From the NCBI GenBank assembly GCA_049511715.1, contig JBEKXU010000012.1:18438-82437 (forward strand): 64,000 bases of DNA, written 5' to 3'. Position numbers and translations under genes: made by a program. The notes beneath the pieces were generated by a model that worked only from the letters and a program-made list of their open reading frames with translations, did no database searches and had not been told where the DNA came from. Position 1 is the stretch's first letter; each line of letters begins with the position of its first letter. Shown piece by piece: positions 43,369-52,301 of the stretch. Origin of the DNA: JBEKHT01 sp049511715 (GTDB lineage: Bacteria; Chloroflexota; Anaerolineae; Anaerolineales; RBG-16-64-43).

Positions 43369-44388
43369 ATGAAGGTCTCGCCGGGTGTGGCACTTGTCGT
43401 CTTGATGTTGGCGGCTTGCCTGGGTCCAGGGGAGGGCAGGGTGGCCCCCTTGCCCACAACGCCTCTTTTCCGCGCCTCCCCTTCCTCCGCGGGGGCGGAG
43501 ACAGCGAATCGGCCGACCGCGGAGGTCAGTCCAGCAAAAGCCGGGCCAGAAGCCACGCCAGGAGTGCTGAAGCTGTCCTCCCCCTCGGCTCTGGATACCG
43601 TCTGTGGAGGTCCCGCGGGCCTGAAAAGTAGCTTACAACGCCTAGTCTCCGGCGCGCCATCGGGGGAATGGGCGGTGTACCTCCATGATCTGAGGGGCGG
43701 TACGGTGGTGAGCATCAACGCCGACCAGCCGATGCATCCTGCCTCGACCATCAAAGTCGCCATCGCCATCGCCTTCTTGCGCTGGTTTGAGGCCCACCCC
43801 GAGGTCAAATGGACCAGCGGCCCAATTCCTCACCAGCGTTCCTTCGAACAACTCATGCGCGCTATGATCGTGGTTTCCGAGGAGGATGCGACGGCCAGCC
43901 TGACTGACTTCCTCATGGACCAGAAGAGAATCGACCTGAACCGCGAGGTGCAATCCTGGGGTGCGGCTGAGACCAGCGTGGTCCCGCGCCGTTCCACGGC
44001 CAGGGATCTCGGGCTGATCCTGGAGCGCTTGGCAAGCGGGGATCTTTTGTCCGAGGCGGGAACCGACTACCTTCTCGCCCTAATGCGCACCCCGACTCCG
44101 AGCAAGCAGACCCGGCTGGGGGCGGGCCTGCCTCCGGGGCCGCAGGACCTGCTCGCTCACAAGACCGGGACCACCTTCCAAGCGGGCCTCGGGGTCGTCG
44201 CCGACACGGGCTTGGTCCAGTGGCAGGGCACGAGCTACGTGATTGTGGTCTTGTCCAGCCACGTTCAATGGGTGGACTATGCGGCCGCCCAGGATCTGAT
44301 CGCTGAGATTTCACGGGTCGCCTTCGCTTGCTTGGCCCCCGAAACTGCCTGGCCGGCGTCTTCCCGGCGCGGGGGGCCTAACCCTTAG
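43369..44388 (+). CDS. serine beta-lactamase/PBP-like lipoprotein
   Basis: 339 residues from the ATG at 43369. Residues 1-17 are a lipoprotein signal (MKVSPGVALVVLMLAAC) with the lipobox cysteine at 17, so the mature protein should be anchored outside the cytoplasmic membrane. A low-complexity Pro/Ala/Ser stretch follows to about 70. The serine hydrolase motifs are SxxK at 126-129 (STIK) and KTG at 265-267; the middle motif reads SEE at 170-172 in place of the class A SDN. It is therefore a class A-like hydrolase of uncertain beta-lactam activity and may act on cell-wall peptides. Confidence 0.8.
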   Translation: MKVSPGVALVVLMLAACLGPGEGRVAPLPTTPLFRASPSSAGAETANRPTAEVSPAKAGPEATPGVLKLSSPSALDTVCGGPAGLKSSLQRLVSGAPSGEWAVYLHDLRGGTVVSINADQPMHPASTIKVAIAIAFLRWFEAHPEVKWTSGPIPHQRSFEQLMRAMIVVSEEDATASLTDFLMDQKRIDLNREVQSWGAAETSVVPRRSTARDLGLILERLASGDLLSEAGTDYLLALMRTPTPSKQTRLGAGLPPGPQDLLAHKTGTTFQAGLGVVADTGLVQWQGTSYVIVVLSSHVQWVDYAAAQDLIAEISRVAFACLAPETAWPASSRRGGPNP

Positions 44389-44405
44389 AGGGAGAAGAGG
44401 GTACC

Positions 44406-44936
44406 CTAGCTAACTTCGTGCACCAGTTCGTGGAAGGGCCTCCTGGCAGGGTGGCGGGGAGTCTCCCCCGGATGGCCGAGAGGCAAAATGGCCACGGGCG
44501 TGACCTCTGCGGGTGCCTGAATCGCGGAGCGCACGGCGTTGGGATCGAACGCCCCAACCCAGACGGTGCCCAGGCCGAGCGCAGTGGCCGCAAGCATCGC
44601 AAGAGAGCAAGCGATGGTCGCGTCCTGGAGGCAGTACAGTTCGGCCCCGCGCCTGCCATATCGCGGCGTGGAAAGCCCGGGATCGGCGCAGAAGACCAAG
44701 ACCACGGGTGCTTGGGTCAGGAATCCCTGGCCTCCGGCCGCCTGCGCAAGCAAGGCGCGGGTGGTATCGCTCCTGGCCAGGTAAATTTGGTATGCCTGAA
44801 GGTTGCCGGCTGAGGGGGCCTGATTGGCCGCCTCTAGGACCTTCTCCAGTTGCTCAGGCTCGACCGGAGTCCGCTGGTAGGCTCGGACCGAGCGACGGTC
44901 TCGTACGAGGTCGAAGAAGTCCACACGCGCCTCCAT
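44406..44936 (-). CDS. nitroreductase family FMN oxidoreductase
   Basis: 176 residues. The N-terminal RRSVRAYQRTPV supplies the FMN phosphate-binding arginines and SAGNLQAYQ the flavin loop; GLGTVWVGAF and ILPLGHPGE near the C-terminus complete the family pattern. Members are homodimeric FMN enzymes that reduce nitro groups, quinones or other acceptors with NAD(P)H, and some act on cofactors instead. The substrate is not evident. It follows the phosphohexomutase gene after 15 bases on the same strand, so both are probably co-transcribed. Confidence 0.88.
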   Translation of the reverse strand: MEARVDFFDLVRDRRSVRAYQRTPVEPEQLEKVLEAANQAPSAGNLQAYQIYLARSDTTRALLAQAAGGQGFLTQAPVVLVFCADPGLSTPRYGRRGAELYCLQDATIACSLAMLAATALGLGTVWVGAFDPNAVRSAIQAPAEVTPVAILPLGHPGETPRHPARRPFHELVHEVS

Positions 44937-44951
44937 GAATGTTGGGCGGAG

Positions 44952-46409
44952 TTAGAGCGCCTCCTGAGCGATGGTCTCACCAAAGTGGACCAGGGCCGAA
45001 AGGTGCTTTTCGTCGCCCGCCTCGGCATAAACCCGGAGCAGGGGTTCAGTGCCTGAGGGCCGGATGAGCAGCCACGAGTCATCCTCGAGAAGGTACTTGA
45101 CCCCGTCTAGCAGACTGATTCGGTCGACCTTCACCCCGCCCAGCAGTTGCGGCGGGTTCTCGGAGAGTTGCTTGGCCAATGCCGTCTTGGACACCGGGCG
45201 GGAGAGGCGGAGATCCCTCCGTTCGTAGCGGGCCGGCCCGACGGTGGAGAGAAGGTCCTGCACCAGATCCTCGAGCGGCACGCCGTAGGCGGCTACCATT
45301 TCAACTAACAACAGCCCCATGAGGACCCCATCACCTTCGGGGATATGTCCGCGGAAGCTGATGCCTCCCGATTCCTCCCCGCCAATTAGGACGTCCCCGC
45401 GCAGCATGTAGTCGGCAATGTGGTTGAAGCCGACCGGGGTCTCGTGCAACTCCAGCCCGTATTTTCGGCACAGGCGATCGATCATCAGGGTTGTCGAGAC
45501 CGTCTTGATCACTTGGCCTGTCCAGCCGCGTTTCTCAACGAAGTAACGCAACGCCAAGGCCATGACCCGGTGCGGATCGACGAACTGCCCCCGCCCGTCC
45601 ATGGCGCCGGTCCGGTCGGCATCCCCGTCGGTGGCGACGCCCAACTCTCCCTGCCCTGCAGCGATTGCCCCCGCTAGAGGGCCGAGGTAGCGGGCAATTG
45701 GTTCGGGATGAACGCCGCCAAACCCCGGGTTCATTTCGCCGCGGATTTCGAACACTTCGCAACCTGTGCCCTGTAGGAGACCTTTGATCTGGCCGCGGCC
45801 CGAACCGTACATTGAGTCCACAATGACCCGCGGGGGGCGGCTGGCGATAAGATCGAGGTTGATCAGCTTTCGCAAGTGCTCGTGATAGGCCGGAGTAGGG
45901 TTGAACCGACGAATCAGATTCTGGGCGATCGCCAGGTCGTACTCCATGAGGTTCGGGCCGCGGCCGCGCGCTTCGTTGTCACTCAGGTATACCTCGACCC
46001 GATGGCATTGCTCGGGCAAAGCCGAGCCCGCGTAGGCGGCCTTAAGTTTGACCCCGTTATAGCGCGGGGCGTTGTGCGAGGCGGTGACCATTACTCCCGC
46101 GATAGCCCCGCGCTCTTTCACCGCATAAGAAATCGCCGGGGTCGGGGCATCGGCGTGGGCTAGGTAGGCCGTAAACCCATTGGCGGCCAGGACCCGGGCT
46201 ACCTCCACCGCGTATCGGTCGGAGAGGAAGCGGGTATCGAACCCGACCACCATGCAGCGCGGGTCGGGAGCGGGCACCCGCTCCTGAAGGGTGTGCCAAT
46301 CGGGAGATCGGACCGCATCCGCGATGGCTTGGGAAACCAGCCGCAAATTGTGAAAGGTGAAGGTGTCTGAGATAACAGCACGCCAACCATCTGTTCCGAA
46401 GTGAATCAT
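44952..46409 (-). CDS. phosphoglucomutase/phosphomannomutase
   Basis: 485 residues with the four phosphohexomutase signatures: the phosphoserine loop TASHNAP (catalytic Ser111), the metal loop DGDADR near residue 257, the sugar-binding GEESGG near 342, and the phosphate-binding RPSGTEP near 455. It interconverts hexose 1- and 6-phosphates through a bisphosphate intermediate. The start ATG gives MIHFGTDGWRAVI, the usual N-terminus. The gene is in a minus-strand run with the glycerate kinase upstream (126 bases) and the nitroreductase downstream. Confidence 0.93.
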   Translation of the reverse strand: MIHFGTDGWRAVISDTFTFHNLRLVSQAIADAVRSPDWHTLQERVPAPDPRCMVVGFDTRFLSDRYAVEVARVLAANGFTAYLAHADAPTPAISYAVKERGAIAGVMVTASHNAPRYNGVKLKAAYAGSALPEQCHRVEVYLSDNEARGRGPNLMEYDLAIAQNLIRRFNPTPAYHEHLRKLINLDLIASRPPRVIVDSMYGSGRGQIKGLLQGTGCEVFEIRGEMNPGFGGVHPEPIARYLGPLAGAIAAGQGELGVATDGDADRTGAMDGRGQFVDPHRVMALALRYFVEKRGWTGQVIKTVSTTLMIDRLCRKYGLELHETPVGFNHIADYMLRGDVLIGGEESGGISFRGHIPEGDGVLMGLLLVEMVAAYGVPLEDLVQDLLSTVGPARYERRDLRLSRPVSKTALAKQLSENPPQLLGGVKVDRISLLDGVKYLLEDDSWLLIRPSGTEPLLRVYAEAGDEKHLSALVHFGETIAQEAL

Positions 46410-46535
46410 GGTCCGCCTCTGGCTTGTCCGCCCCGCTGTGGCGCCGGATCGAGGATCTCGCGACCGTGCCCCGTCCGGTGCGCAGACCAGCGAGCAAAAC
46501 GAGCGCCGGATTATACCTTGGAGAGTTCAGGCCCC

Positions 46536-47849
46536 TCAGGGAAAGAGAAGGGCGATGATGAGGTCGTTCAGGTTCGTCCCGGTCGGGCCGGTGTGCAGGC
46601 AGTCTCCCAGGCGGTGAAAGAGTCCGTGCGAGTCGTTCTGCTCAAGGGCGTCCCTGGGGGACCACCCCAGACGGCTTGCGCGCTGGCAGGTGTCTTCCTC
46701 AACCACCGCCCCGGCCGCGTCGCTGTTGCCGTCCACTCCGTCCGTGCCAAAGGCCATCAGCGCCGTTCTCTCCACTCCCTCCAGGTGGATGGCGGCCGAC
46801 AGGGCCAATTCTTGGTTCCGGCCGCCGTGGCCCGCCCCGCGAACCTGCACCGTGGTCTCTCCGCCGTAGATCAGGGCCAGTGGATTTGGCAGAGGGGCTG
46901 AACGCATCCGGCGCAGAGTCGAGGCAATGCGCTCCCCAACCGCGCGCGCTTCCCCGGTGATATCGGTTGCCACAACGCGCGCCTCAAAACCCATGCCAAT
47001 CGTGGCCCGGGCCACGGAGCCCGCCAGCCACGCGTTGGAGCCAATGACCAGGTTGTAGGGTTCCGGCCTGATGGCCGGGAAGGCAGGGGCCGCCTCCAGA
47101 GACTCGAACACGGAAGCAGGCAGCAGCCCCTCCAGGTGATGCCGTCTGGCGATCTGGCGTACCTCCGCGGGGAGCAGGGAGGCCTCGACGGTCGGACCCG
47201 AGGCGACTAACTCGAGTCGATCTCCGGTCACATCGGATAGGACAAGTCCGATGGTTTGCGCTGGCACGGCCCTGCGCGCCAGTCCTCCTCGCTTCAAACA
47301 GGAGAGGGCCGACCGAATCAGGTTGATCTCTTCGATCCCGGCGCCACTCAGGATCAGGGTTCGGTTGACCTCGCGCAGGGTCTCCAGATCGATTCCTGGG
47401 ACGGGGATTTCCATGCAGGCAGAGCCGCCTCCCGAGACGAGGGCCAGGAGAAGGTCTTGGGACTCCAGCCCACGGACCAACTCTTCGGCGGCCTCACCCC
47501 CCCTCAAGCTTCCCTCGTCCGGCAGGGGATGACCGCCTCGAATTGCATGGAATCGGGCCGGCAACCCAGGGGGGACTTCCGGCGCGATCAGCAGTCCCTG
47601 ATGCAACGCCGGGCCCAGGGCCGACGATGCGGCCTGCGCCATGGCAGGAGCAGCCTTGCCCAGGGAGAGGGCGACGATTCTCGACTCCGGACTCAAAGGG
47701 AAAATCCGGCCACCCACCTTCAGGAGGTCCCCCGTCAGCGCGAGATGTGCGCGGACCAACGGACGGGGGTCTGCCAAGCCCAGTGAGGTCGCCAGCAGTT
47801 GCTGCAAGGATTCGCGATGATGCGTCCAGCGGGGAGACTCGGGACTCAT
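46536..47849 (-). CDS. glycerate 2-kinase, DUF4147/MOFRL type
   Basis: 437 residues from the ATG at 47849, which overlaps the stop of the solute-binding gene as ATGA and so is translationally coupled to it. Conserved runs are ALSLGKAAPAMA, RGGHPLPDEGS, LVSGGGSACMEIP, and, in the C-terminal MOFRL domain, GGETTVQVRGAGHGGRNQELAL and AFGTDGVDGNSDAAGA. The enzyme phosphorylates glycerate to 2-phosphoglycerate using ATP, feeding glycolysis. An upstream in-frame start at 48029 would overlap the preceding gene by 180 bases and is unlikely. Confidence 0.92.
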   Translation of the reverse strand: MSPESPRWTHHRESLQQLLATSLGLADPRPLVRAHLALTGDLLKVGGRIFPLSPESRIVALSLGKAAPAMAQAASSALGPALHQGLLIAPEVPPGLPARFHAIRGGHPLPDEGSLRGGEAAEELVRGLESQDLLLALVSGGGSACMEIPVPGIDLETLREVNRTLILSGAGIEEINLIRSALSCLKRGGLARRAVPAQTIGLVLSDVTGDRLELVASGPTVEASLLPAEVRQIARRHHLEGLLPASVFESLEAAPAFPAIRPEPYNLVIGSNAWLAGSVARATIGMGFEARVVATDITGEARAVGERIASTLRRMRSAPLPNPLALIYGGETTVQVRGAGHGGRNQELALSAAIHLEGVERTALMAFGTDGVDGNSDAAGAVVEEDTCQRASRLGWSPRDALEQNDSHGLFHRLGDCLHTGPTGTNLNDLIIALLFP

Positions 47850-49150
47850 GGTCGGAGCGAGTTGACGGCGGCCGCCGCGGCTTGGCTTGGGTCTTCCCGC
47901 CGCGTCACGACGGACTGGGCCGCTTGGCTGAAAACCGGAGCAAACGTCGTAAGGATTTCGTCGGAGGGATAGAGGACCCCGGCGCTCAGGCAGGCCCGTG
48001 CTAGTTGGGTCTGGGCGTCCGTTGGCCACCAGGAAAGGGCGTCCAGACGCGCCGGCAATACCCCCTGGGCCCGCGTCCAGTTGCCAAGGAACTCAGGGTC
48101 ACTCAACCATCCGATCAGTTCAATGGCAAGCTGCTGGCGCTGGGGATCGGAGGTGGCCATGGCCCAGGACCAGCCGGTCACCAGAGTGAATGATTGTCCC
48201 TCGGGGGTTGGGGGCAGGCTTCCTGAAAGGTCGCCTCGAGTGCGAGTCGCCGTCGCATACCCGGAGTAGCTGGCGATCGCGCCTTGACCGCCTGTCTCCA
48301 GGATACCCAAGGCCTGATTGAAGGAGGCGATCTGCAAGCTCTCAGCGGAAAGGACTCCGGAGTGGCTCAGATCGAGCAGCCACGCCAGGCTGGAGGTCAG
48401 CGCTGGCGCGCTCAGGGAGACCTCACTCAGTCCCCCCGGCAGCCTGCCGCCGGCGGCCAAGTAATCGGATAAGAGAAAGATGGCTTTTGGGTCGGCCAGG
48501 GGGACGTAGAGGTTTCGGTGCCACCCGAGCAGATCAGTCCAAAGGATAGGGGAAGTGGTCGTCGGTTGGGTCTGGACAAGAATCTCGCAGTCTCCAGCAA
48601 AAGGCAGGCCGACGAAGGTGCCGTTAATCAGGGACAGCGATCGGGCAAACATCGCCCAGGTGGGTTGGGCGGGGATGGCCAGAGTCGATCCATCCAGCGG
48701 AACGACCAAATGCTTGAGGGATGCCGCTTGCAAGTCCGATTGGTCAAGGGCGACGACATCCGGCAGGGCCCCTGGTGCCGCCAGGGCCGTCAGGCCCAGC
48801 ATCTCCCTCAACCCTCCCGGGCCACTCTCGGCCTTGATGCGAACGTCGACATGCAGCCCGGGGTGGGCCGCCTCAAAGGCGGCAATCCGATCGGCCAAAA
48901 GGATTCCGCCAGGGCTGGAAGCGTCTGGCCGCATCGAGGCGGGCAACCATAAGCGCAGAACCGAGGGGGGTTGAGCGGTCTCTTGTGGGGTCTGCAGGGC
49001 TGGAGAGACGGCCGGGTTTGTTGCGGCCGTCGGTGTGCTCAGCACCGCCGCGGCGCCCTGCGGGCTGCAGGCGGTCAGGAGAAGGAAAATCGCAGCTAGC
49101 CAGCCCCGCGCCCGGAAGGGATCGGTCTGAGGTGACGAGATGGGTCGCAT
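47846..49150 (-). CDS. extracellular solute-binding lipoprotein
   Basis: 434 residues. The N-terminus has a basic start, a hydrophobic core and LLLTAC, so Cys28 should be lipidated. A Thr/Pro/Ala linker of about 35 residues follows. The body resembles ABC sugar-binding proteins of family 1: RIAAFEAAHPGLHVDVRI near 90 and WAMATSDPQRQQLAIELIGWLSDPEFLGNW near 350. No permease or ATPase genes are near, so its transporter partners are elsewhere. The TGA stop overlaps the glycerate kinase ATG, linking substrate capture with glycerate or sugar metabolism by context. Confidence 0.85.
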   Translation of the reverse strand: MRPISSPQTDPFRARGWLAAIFLLLTACSPQGAAAVLSTPTAATNPAVSPALQTPQETAQPPSVLRLWLPASMRPDASSPGGILLADRIAAFEAAHPGLHVDVRIKAESGPGGLREMLGLTALAAPGALPDVVALDQSDLQAASLKHLVVPLDGSTLAIPAQPTWAMFARSLSLINGTFVGLPFAGDCEILVQTQPTTTSPILWTDLLGWHRNLYVPLADPKAIFLLSDYLAAGGRLPGGLSEVSLSAPALTSSLAWLLDLSHSGVLSAESLQIASFNQALGILETGGQGAIASYSGYATATRTRGDLSGSLPPTPEGQSFTLVTGWSWAMATSDPQRQQLAIELIGWLSDPEFLGNWTRAQGVLPARLDALSWWPTDAQTQLARACLSAGVLYPSDEILTTFAPVFSQAAQSVVTRREDPSQAAAAAVNSLRP

Positions 49151-49646
49151 GGCGATCGGTAGTATAGCAGGACCGCCCCGGTGTCACAGCCACCCGGAGG
49201 AAAGATTCCATCGGTATCCACCGCGAAAGACGGGGTAGGCCAAGGCAGATGCCCGGGGCCGAGATCGAGCATGTCCCGAATAGGAGCCCGCTTCTGGGAA
49301 GCAGGGAAGAAGCTTGCCGTTTCCGCGTTGGCCGAGTTCCGGCGGGAGGCCCTCGGCTTGGCAGAGGGTCATCGTGCGGGACTGGGGGATCGTTGCAAAG
49401 TGCATTTCGGCAGGGGCTATGTGGCTTTCAGTGATGGCCGCGTTGCCGCTAGGGGCTCAGGGTTCGCCCATCTTTGGGGGTCTTAGTGGAAGGTCATCGC
49501 GGGGATCGGTCGCGTTGGCGACCACGCCGAGCCAGTCGGCGGGATGGCCATGTGCCTCGGAGATCAAGCGCCGGTTCAAGCCTGGCTCGAGGGGCCGCAC
49601 TTGGCCCAGAAAGCCGGGGAGCAAGTTGCACAGGGCCCGCATTGAG
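49151..49646. other. non-coding stretch
   Basis: Nearly 500 bases between divergent genes. A possible short plus-strand frame (about 49,270-49,486) has no recognisable motif or convincing ribosome binding site. I see nothing else. Confidence 0.45.
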
Positions 49647-49675
49647 TTTTCAAATCGGAGGCCTGGTGGTACACT
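49647..49675 (+). promoter_or_regulatory. promoter candidate for the response regulator gene
   Basis: TTTTCA and TACACT with 17-base spacing, 51 bases before the start codon. Both hexamers match the consensus at four of six positions. Confidence 0.4.
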
Positions 49676-49726
49676 GGCCCGAGCCCAGAATGGGCTAACG
49701 TGTTGTAGCTCGTCCTCAGGGTCGGA

Positions 49727-50131
49727 ATGCCCGCCTCACGCATTGTCTGCATCGAAGATGACAGCGAGATCGTCGATCTGATCCGCTTGATCCTGGCCCC
49801 TCAGGGCTTCCAGATCGTCGGGGCGGCTGGGGGCCAGGAGGGCCTGATCCTGGTTCAGGCACAAAAGCCGGACCTCATTCTTCTTGACCTGATGATGCCG
49901 GACGTGGATGGGTGGGAAGTCTATCATCGCCTGCGCGAGGATCCCACCCTCTCCGACGTACCGGTGATCGTGGTCACGGCCCGAGCCCAGGAGGTCGATC
50001 GCGTTCTCGGCCTGCAGATCGCCCATGTGGATGACTATCTGACCAAGCCCTTCACTCCCAAGGAGTTGCTGGGCAGCGTCGAGCGAGTTCTAAAGGCCCG
50101 CCACGCGGGCCAGCCCCCGCAAGGCTCCTAG
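49727..50131 (+). CDS. single-domain response regulator (CheY-like)
   Basis: 134 residues consisting of only a receiver domain. The acidic pair is Asp11/Asp12 (IEDDSE), the phosphoacceptor Asp54 (LILLDLMMPDVDG), the switch Thr84 (VVTA) and the conserved Lys107 (YLTKPF). All are intact, so it should be phosphorylated by a histidine kinase and signal by protein contact. No kinase gene is adjacent. The DUF192 gene begins at the base directly after the stop, so both are translated from one mRNA. Confidence 0.92.
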   Translation: MPASRIVCIEDDSEIVDLIRLILAPQGFQIVGAAGGQEGLILVQAQKPDLILLDLMMPDVDGWEVYHRLREDPTLSDVPVIVVTARAQEVDRVLGLQIAHVDDYLTKPFTPKELLGSVERVLKARHAGQPPQGS

Positions 50132-50554
50132 ATGCGACCCGTCGGCGGTGAACCTGAATTCTCCCGGGACCTCACGGGATGGTGTCAAGTACGAGTCCGG
50201 TCCAACGGCGAGGTCCTTGGCTCACGGGTTCGTATCTGCCGCAGCTTCCTTTCGCGCCTTCGAGGATTGATGTTCCGGCGCAGTTTGAGCCCGGGCGAGG
50301 GGGCTCTGCTGATTCTGGGCGGCGAGAGCCGCTGGGACGCAACGATTCACATGTTCTTCGTGTTCTTTCCTATTGCTGTCTTTTGGCTCGACCGCCAAGG
50401 CATCGTGGTGAGCCGCAAGGTTGCCAGGCCGTGGAGGCCCTTCTATGCTCCTCTCCGAGCCGCGCAGTATGTGCTGGAACTGGAGCAAGGGGCGATTGGC
50501 AGAGCCAATGAAGGTGAGCCTCTGGAACTCCATGCGATCCTTGAGATGGGTTAG
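50132..50554 (+). CDS. DUF192 family protein
   Basis: 140 residues starting immediately after the response regulator stop. The DUF192 pattern is seen in FLSRLRGLMFRRSL, GALLILGGESRWDATIHMFFV and APLRAAQYVLELEQGAI. The family is a small beta-rich fold of unknown biochemical role, sometimes secreted; this copy lacks a signal peptide. Its 3' end overlaps the start of the LysM/M23 gene by 23 bases. Confidence 0.85.
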   Translation: MRPVGGEPEFSRDLTGWCQVRVRSNGEVLGSRVRICRSFLSRLRGLMFRRSLSPGEGALLILGGESRWDATIHMFFVFFPIAVFWLDRQGIVVSRKVARPWRPFYAPLRAAQYVLELEQGAIGRANEGEPLELHAILEMG

Positions 50555-51923
50555 CCTTCTGGTCTTGGTCGCCCTGCTTTGGGGGAAGCCGGCCGCTGCG
50601 CAATCGCAGGGGCCGGTATATATAGTCCAGCCAGGTGACAACCTAAGCCTGATCGCCCGGACTTTTGGTGTGACTCTCAGCGAGCTGCTGGCCGCCAACG
50701 GTCTCACAACGAATTCGATCATCCAGCCGGGGCAGGAATTGGTGATCCCGGGGCTGGAGGGGGTCACCGGAGTGCTGTCGACGGCCTCGGTTGGGCTGGG
50801 AGAGAATCTCGATATCCTCTCGAGGGACTACCAGGTTTCTCGCCAGGCTCTGCTTACGCTCAACCATGTGGCCAACCCCGATCGAATCTACGCGGGGGAA
50901 ACCTTGGTGATCACGGTTCCCCAGGGTTCGGCGGAGACCTCCCCTCAGTCTCTGCCGGCGCTCAACGGATGGACCTTTGAGTTGAACCAGGGGACCCCGC
51001 TTCTGGCCGCCGCGGCCAGCCAAGGGGTCTCCCCCTGGTCCCTGATGATCACCAATGGCCTAGCCTCTCCGGCCCTCCAGTTCTCAGGCCAGCAACTCGT
51101 CGCGCTGGGGGGAAGCCAGCCTCTGCGGAGCTGGCCCTGGCCGATCGAGAACGTCCGCCTCCGCGATCTCCCGCTCGTCCAAGGGTCGACCGAGGAGATT
51201 TATGTTCAGCTTGCTCAGGGGTCTACGCTGGAGGGTTCACTCGGATCTTCGATCCTGCATTTCGTCCAGTTTCAGGGGCAATGGATCGCTCTGCAGGGGA
51301 TCTCTGCCGACGCCAATACGGGGTCGGATCCCCTTCAGATTCAAGTGACCGCGCAGGGAAAGCCTCTAGGCGGTTTTGCCCAGGATCTGCTCTTGATTGC
51401 CGGCAATTTTGTGACAGAGAGCCTAAATGTGAATCCGACCCTTCTGGATTCCGAGATCAACTCGGAGGAGTCCCAGGAGATGGCTGAAGTGGCGGCCCCT
51501 TTCACACCACAGCGCTACTGGGACGGGCTCTTTCAGTACCCGGTCAGTTCGCATCTGGTCACCGCCCCCTTTGGCGCCCGCCGCATCTTCAATGGGACTA
51601 GCCCGAGCATCCACTCGGGGGTGGACTTTGCCGTACAAATGAGGGAGCCGGTCCATGCCGCGGCTCCGGGGAAGGTGGTCTTTGCCGGGCCGCTGCCGAT
51701 TTGTGGCAACGCCGCGATGATCGATCACGGCTGGGGCGTGTACACGCGCTACTGCCATCTATCAGAGATTGACGTGAAGGTGGGAGACGTGGTCGAGGTA
51801 GGACAGGTGATCGGAAAAGCGGGGGCCACGGGCCGGGTCACCGGGGCGAACATGCACTTTGAGGTGTGGGTGAACGGGATCCAGGTGAATGGATTGGAGT
51901 GGCTGACCGTTGCGTTTCCTTGA
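50532..51923 (+). CDS. LysM and M23 peptidase domain cell-wall protein
   Basis: 463 residues from the ATG at 50532, giving a signal peptide MRSLRWVSLLVLVALLWG ending in AAAQS. A LysM module (YIVQPGDNLSLIARTFGVT onward) follows at about 30-75, a second LysM-like region at about 80-130, then a beta-rich middle, and an M23 metallopeptidase domain from about 335. Zinc ligands are HSGVD (HxxxD) and the histidine of MHFEV; YCHLSEI holds one catalytic His. The other catalytic His of the usual HxH is Asn here (ANMHFE). It may bind peptidoglycan and act as an activator or a weak endopeptidase. Confidence 0.87.
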   Translation: MRSLRWVSLLVLVALLWGKPAAAQSQGPVYIVQPGDNLSLIARTFGVTLSELLAANGLTTNSIIQPGQELVIPGLEGVTGVLSTASVGLGENLDILSRDYQVSRQALLTLNHVANPDRIYAGETLVITVPQGSAETSPQSLPALNGWTFELNQGTPLLAAAASQGVSPWSLMITNGLASPALQFSGQQLVALGGSQPLRSWPWPIENVRLRDLPLVQGSTEEIYVQLAQGSTLEGSLGSSILHFVQFQGQWIALQGISADANTGSDPLQIQVTAQGKPLGGFAQDLLLIAGNFVTESLNVNPTLLDSEINSEESQEMAEVAAPFTPQRYWDGLFQYPVSSHLVTAPFGARRIFNGTSPSIHSGVDFAVQMREPVHAAAPGKVVFAGPLPICGNAAMIDHGWGVYTRYCHLSEIDVKVGDVVEVGQVIGKAGATGRVTGANMHFEVWVNGIQVNGLEWLTVAFP

Positions 51924-51927
51924 ACCT

Positions 51928-52209
51928 TCAAGGGTCGGCCGAGGGGGAGGGTTCTTCATCTGAAGACGCAGAAGAGGACGGACCCGGAGAGCGAAATCCC
52001 TCGGCCAGAATCTCCCTGGCTTCCTTGCCGCGAGAGGCCGGGACGTACACCTCGATCCGCCCGAACGTGCCGACGTTGACCCGGTAGGAGCTGCTCGCCG
52101 CCTCACTGCTGAGCATCACCGGGATCCCATTACCTTCCAGAAGGGAACGACAGATATCGCCCTCTAGAAGCCCATACACCACTGCGACGCACTCGATCTG
52201 GTCACTCAT
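51928..52209 (-). CDS. DUF2007-like small protein
   Basis: 93 residues from the ATG at 52209. The CVAVVYGLLEGDICRSLLEG start and the IEVYVPASRGKEAREILAE end match DUF2007, a ferredoxin-like small domain called putative prokaryotic signal transducing protein. The C-terminal 20 residues are serine/proline/acidic and probably disordered. It is convergent with the M23 gene, with only 4 bases between the stops, and its start is 92 bases from the divergent homoserine dehydrogenase gene. Confidence 0.72.
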   Translation of the reverse strand: MSDQIECVAVVYGLLEGDICRSLLEGNGIPVMLSSEAASSSYRVNVGTFGRIEVYVPASRGKEAREILAEGFRSPGPSSSASSDEEPSPSADP

Positions 52210-52301
52210 GGAGGTCAGCCCGGGATCGGGGAGCAATCTCAGGTGCCTGAGTTTACCCCCGATCGGCAGTAGGAGGGAGACGGCGGGCGGGGAGGTCCAT
52301 C

